From: Candidatus Woesearchaeota archaeon
GTDB lineage: Archaea > Nanobdellota > Nanobdellia > UBA10117
NCBI GenBank assembly: GCA_023245115.1
Contig: JAHFKX010000048.1
Location: forward strand, 1 to 6,077
DNA length: 6,077 bases
Direction of reading: 5' to 3'
The position numbers and the translations under genes were made by a program. Below are positions 5,066-6,077 of the stretch, in pieces (the stretch's first letter is position 1; each line of letters begins with the position of its first letter). The notes under the pieces were generated by a model that made no database searches, had not been told where the DNA came from, and saw only the letters and a list, made by a program, of their open reading frames with translations.

Positions 5066-5074
5066 TTTATAAAA
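5066..5074 (+). promoter_or_regulatory. Proximal TATA box for the HAD phosphatase
   Basis: TTTATAAAA is centred 25 bases before the ATG at 5095, predicting a leaderless transcript that begins at that codon. This is a main reason for choosing 5095 over the in-frame ATG at 5035, whose extra residues would span the promoter. Confidence 0.65.
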
Positions 5075-5094
5075 CTACACTACTGCGAGGCAAT

Positions 5095-5700
5095 ATGATT
5101 ACAACCGTAATTTCTGATTTAGGCAATGTCCTGCTGCACTATAATAGCGAGCAAGCCTATGGGCAGCTTGGCATGCTGGCTGGCCGCTCGCCTGCCGAAG
5201 TCCGACAAATAATTTATACGCCAGAACTGGAACATGCATTTAACAAAGGGCTAATGACACAAGGGGAATATTTCCGAAAGTGCAGCCAGGCATTAGGGCT
5301 GAACTGCGGCTACGCAAAATTTGTTGATACGTGGGTTGATAATTTTTCGCCGAACGATAATGTTATTAGCGGCCTGAAAAAGCTCAAAGGAAAATATAGG
5401 CTTGCCCTGTTATCAAACATTAATATACTGCATTTTGAGCACGTGAGAGAAAAATTCCCGGCCGAAATTGGGCTATTTAACCAGTTAATCCTCTCATATA
5501 AAGTTCACATGCGAAAGCCAGAGCCAGGAATATTTATGCTGGCCTTGCATAATTTAGGAGAGAAACCCGAAGCCTGCCTGTTTATCGATGACAAGCTGGG
5601 AAACGTCGAGGTCGCGAGAAGCCTTGGCATGCGGGCAGAAGTTTACTCTAAAGACTCTGATTTTGAGGCAATACTAAAACAGAACGGAGTTTTGGTTTAA
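5095..5700 (+). CDS. HAD-superfamily phosphatase (subfamily IA, YihX-like), 201 aa
   Basis: A probable cytoplasmic phosphatase using an aspartate nucleophile to hydrolyse a small phosphorylated substrate. All four HAD motifs are present: motif I VISDLGNVLL (nucleophile D8), motif II LALLSNIN (S107), motif III MRKPEPGIF (K141) and motif IV FIDDKLGN (D165-D166). The residue two after the nucleophile is Gly, not the usual Asp; DLGN is also seen in YihX-type sugar phosphatases, so this is a family trait, not damage. Residues 15-95 would be the helical cap. Length is normal. The ATG at 5095 is preferred because a TATA box lies 25 bases upstream and residues from the 5035 ATG (20 extra) precede the expected motif I start. 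GAGG at 5087-5090 would serve longer transcripts. Substrate unknown. Confidence 0.87.
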   Translation: MITTVISDLGNVLLHYNSEQAYGQLGMLAGRSPAEVRQIIYTPELEHAFNKGLMTQGEYFRKCSQALGLNCGYAKFVDTWVDNFSPNDNVISGLKKLKGKYRLALLSNINILHFEHVREKFPAEIGLFNQLILSYKVHMRKPEPGIFMLALHNLGEKPEACLFIDDKLGNVEVARSLGMRAEVYSKDSDFEAILKQNGVLV

Positions 5701-5732
5701 GTTTAATTTGTTTAACAACCTCCATTAAATAA

Positions 5733-5742
5733 CTTTTTAAAG
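5733..5742 (+). promoter_or_regulatory. TATA-like element upstream of rnp2
   Basis: CTTTTTAAAG lies about 32 bases before the ATG at 5770, predicting a start near 5763 and a leader of only a few bases. An AT-rich ATTAAATAAC just upstream (5724-5733) is an alternative. No Shine-Dalgarno precedes the ATG, consistent with a near-leaderless mRNA. Confidence 0.4.
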
Positions 5743-5769
5743 TGAGCCATCTTAGTTAATTCGATATTA

Positions 5770-6077
5770 ATGGCAGCCATACCTTCTGCGGCGAGAGAGC
5801 GAAAACGTTATATACTCATAAAAGTCGATTCTGAGAGAGCTGAGAAAACTTTAGTTGGGCGGCTAGTCATTCAGGCTGGCATGCAATTTCTCGGCGAGTT
5901 AGGAATGGCTCGCGCAGGACTACAGTTCCTAGAAGACACATGGAACGAAGAAACCAGTACAGGAATTATCCGCGTTAGCCATAAGTACGTTGATGACGTC
6001 AAGGCTGCGCTGGCCTTAGTAAAAGAATTTGATGGCAGGAAAGTACAAATACATTCGCTAAAAGTTTCAGGGGAGAT
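5770..6077 (+). CDS. rnp2: RNase P protein component 2, Pop5 (3' end outside window)
   Basis: Archaeal/eukaryal protein subunit of ribonuclease P, which assists the RNA subunit in trimming 5' leaders from pre-tRNAs; in archaea Pop5 pairs with Rpp30. The visible 102 residues show the family pattern: a basic N-terminus leading to strand RKRYILIKVD (11-20), helix with GELGMARAGLQFLEDTW (42-58), strand TGIIRVSHKYVDDVKAALALV (64-84) and VQIHSLKVSGE (92-102), matching the family's usual closing strand with a Ser-Gly. The family is commonly about 110-130 residues, so only a short tail is missing. No other in-frame start exists after the TGA at 5743. It is separated from the HAD gene by 69 bases and has its own TATA-like element. 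Confidence 0.9.
   Translation, partial: MAAIPSAARERKRYILIKVDSERAEKTLVGRLVIQAGMQFLGELGMARAGLQFLEDTWNEETSTGIIRVSHKYVDDVKAALALVKEFDGRKVQIHSLKVSGE

Noticed and set aside
5035..5094. Longer HAD start at the upstream in-frame ATG
   Set aside because: The 20 added residues would be encoded across a good TATA box and precede the normal N-terminal position of motif I.

Overview
The window reads as a piece of an archaeal chromosome. The gene cut off by the right edge is a recognisable RNase P protein Pop5 (Rnp2), which bacteria lack. TATA boxes lie about 25 bases before the start codons of several first-in-transcript genes, the spacing expected for leaderless archaeal mRNAs. Downstream genes of the minus-strand operon instead carry Shine-Dalgarno sequences. 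The lineage cannot be fixed from this. An uncultivated DPANN-like archaeon is my guess, resting only on the style of the orphan proteins.

Bases 1-2657 (minus strand) hold a tight operon of four paralogous proteins, read 2657 toward 1, the last cut by the left edge. Genes abut or overlap by one base. All four open with a Met-x-x-(x-x)-(L/I)-K-D-(I/L)-L-x-D-L-E segment. The three complete ones share a central segment (TG-x-F-(I/L)-TA, then SF-x-QGHN-x-FE, then L-x-G-x-x-x-R) and have diverged C-terminal parts. I do not recognise the family. The central segment may be a degenerate GXGXG-type beta-helix.

Bases 2740-4164 (plus) encode an AAA+-like P-loop ATPase transcribed divergently from the operon across an 82-base gap with one TATA box per direction. 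The ATPase and the tandem paralogs may form one undescribed system (inference).

Bases 4165-4586 contain no credible gene but are full of structure: an extended hairpin after the ATPase; a 139-base element closed by perfect 12-base inverted repeats and containing several hairpins, one a 20-base perfect palindrome; a 16-base AT palindrome; and a TATA box followed at the right distance by a hairpin, which may be a small RNA gene.

Bases 4587-4946 (minus) encode a small protein that looks winged-helix-like, divergent from a HAD-family phosphatase (5095-5700, plus). Their shared intergenic region carries three copies of a 12-base motif around a palindromic TATA box, suggesting local control of this pair. 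Pop5 begins at 5770 behind its own TATA-like element and runs off the window.
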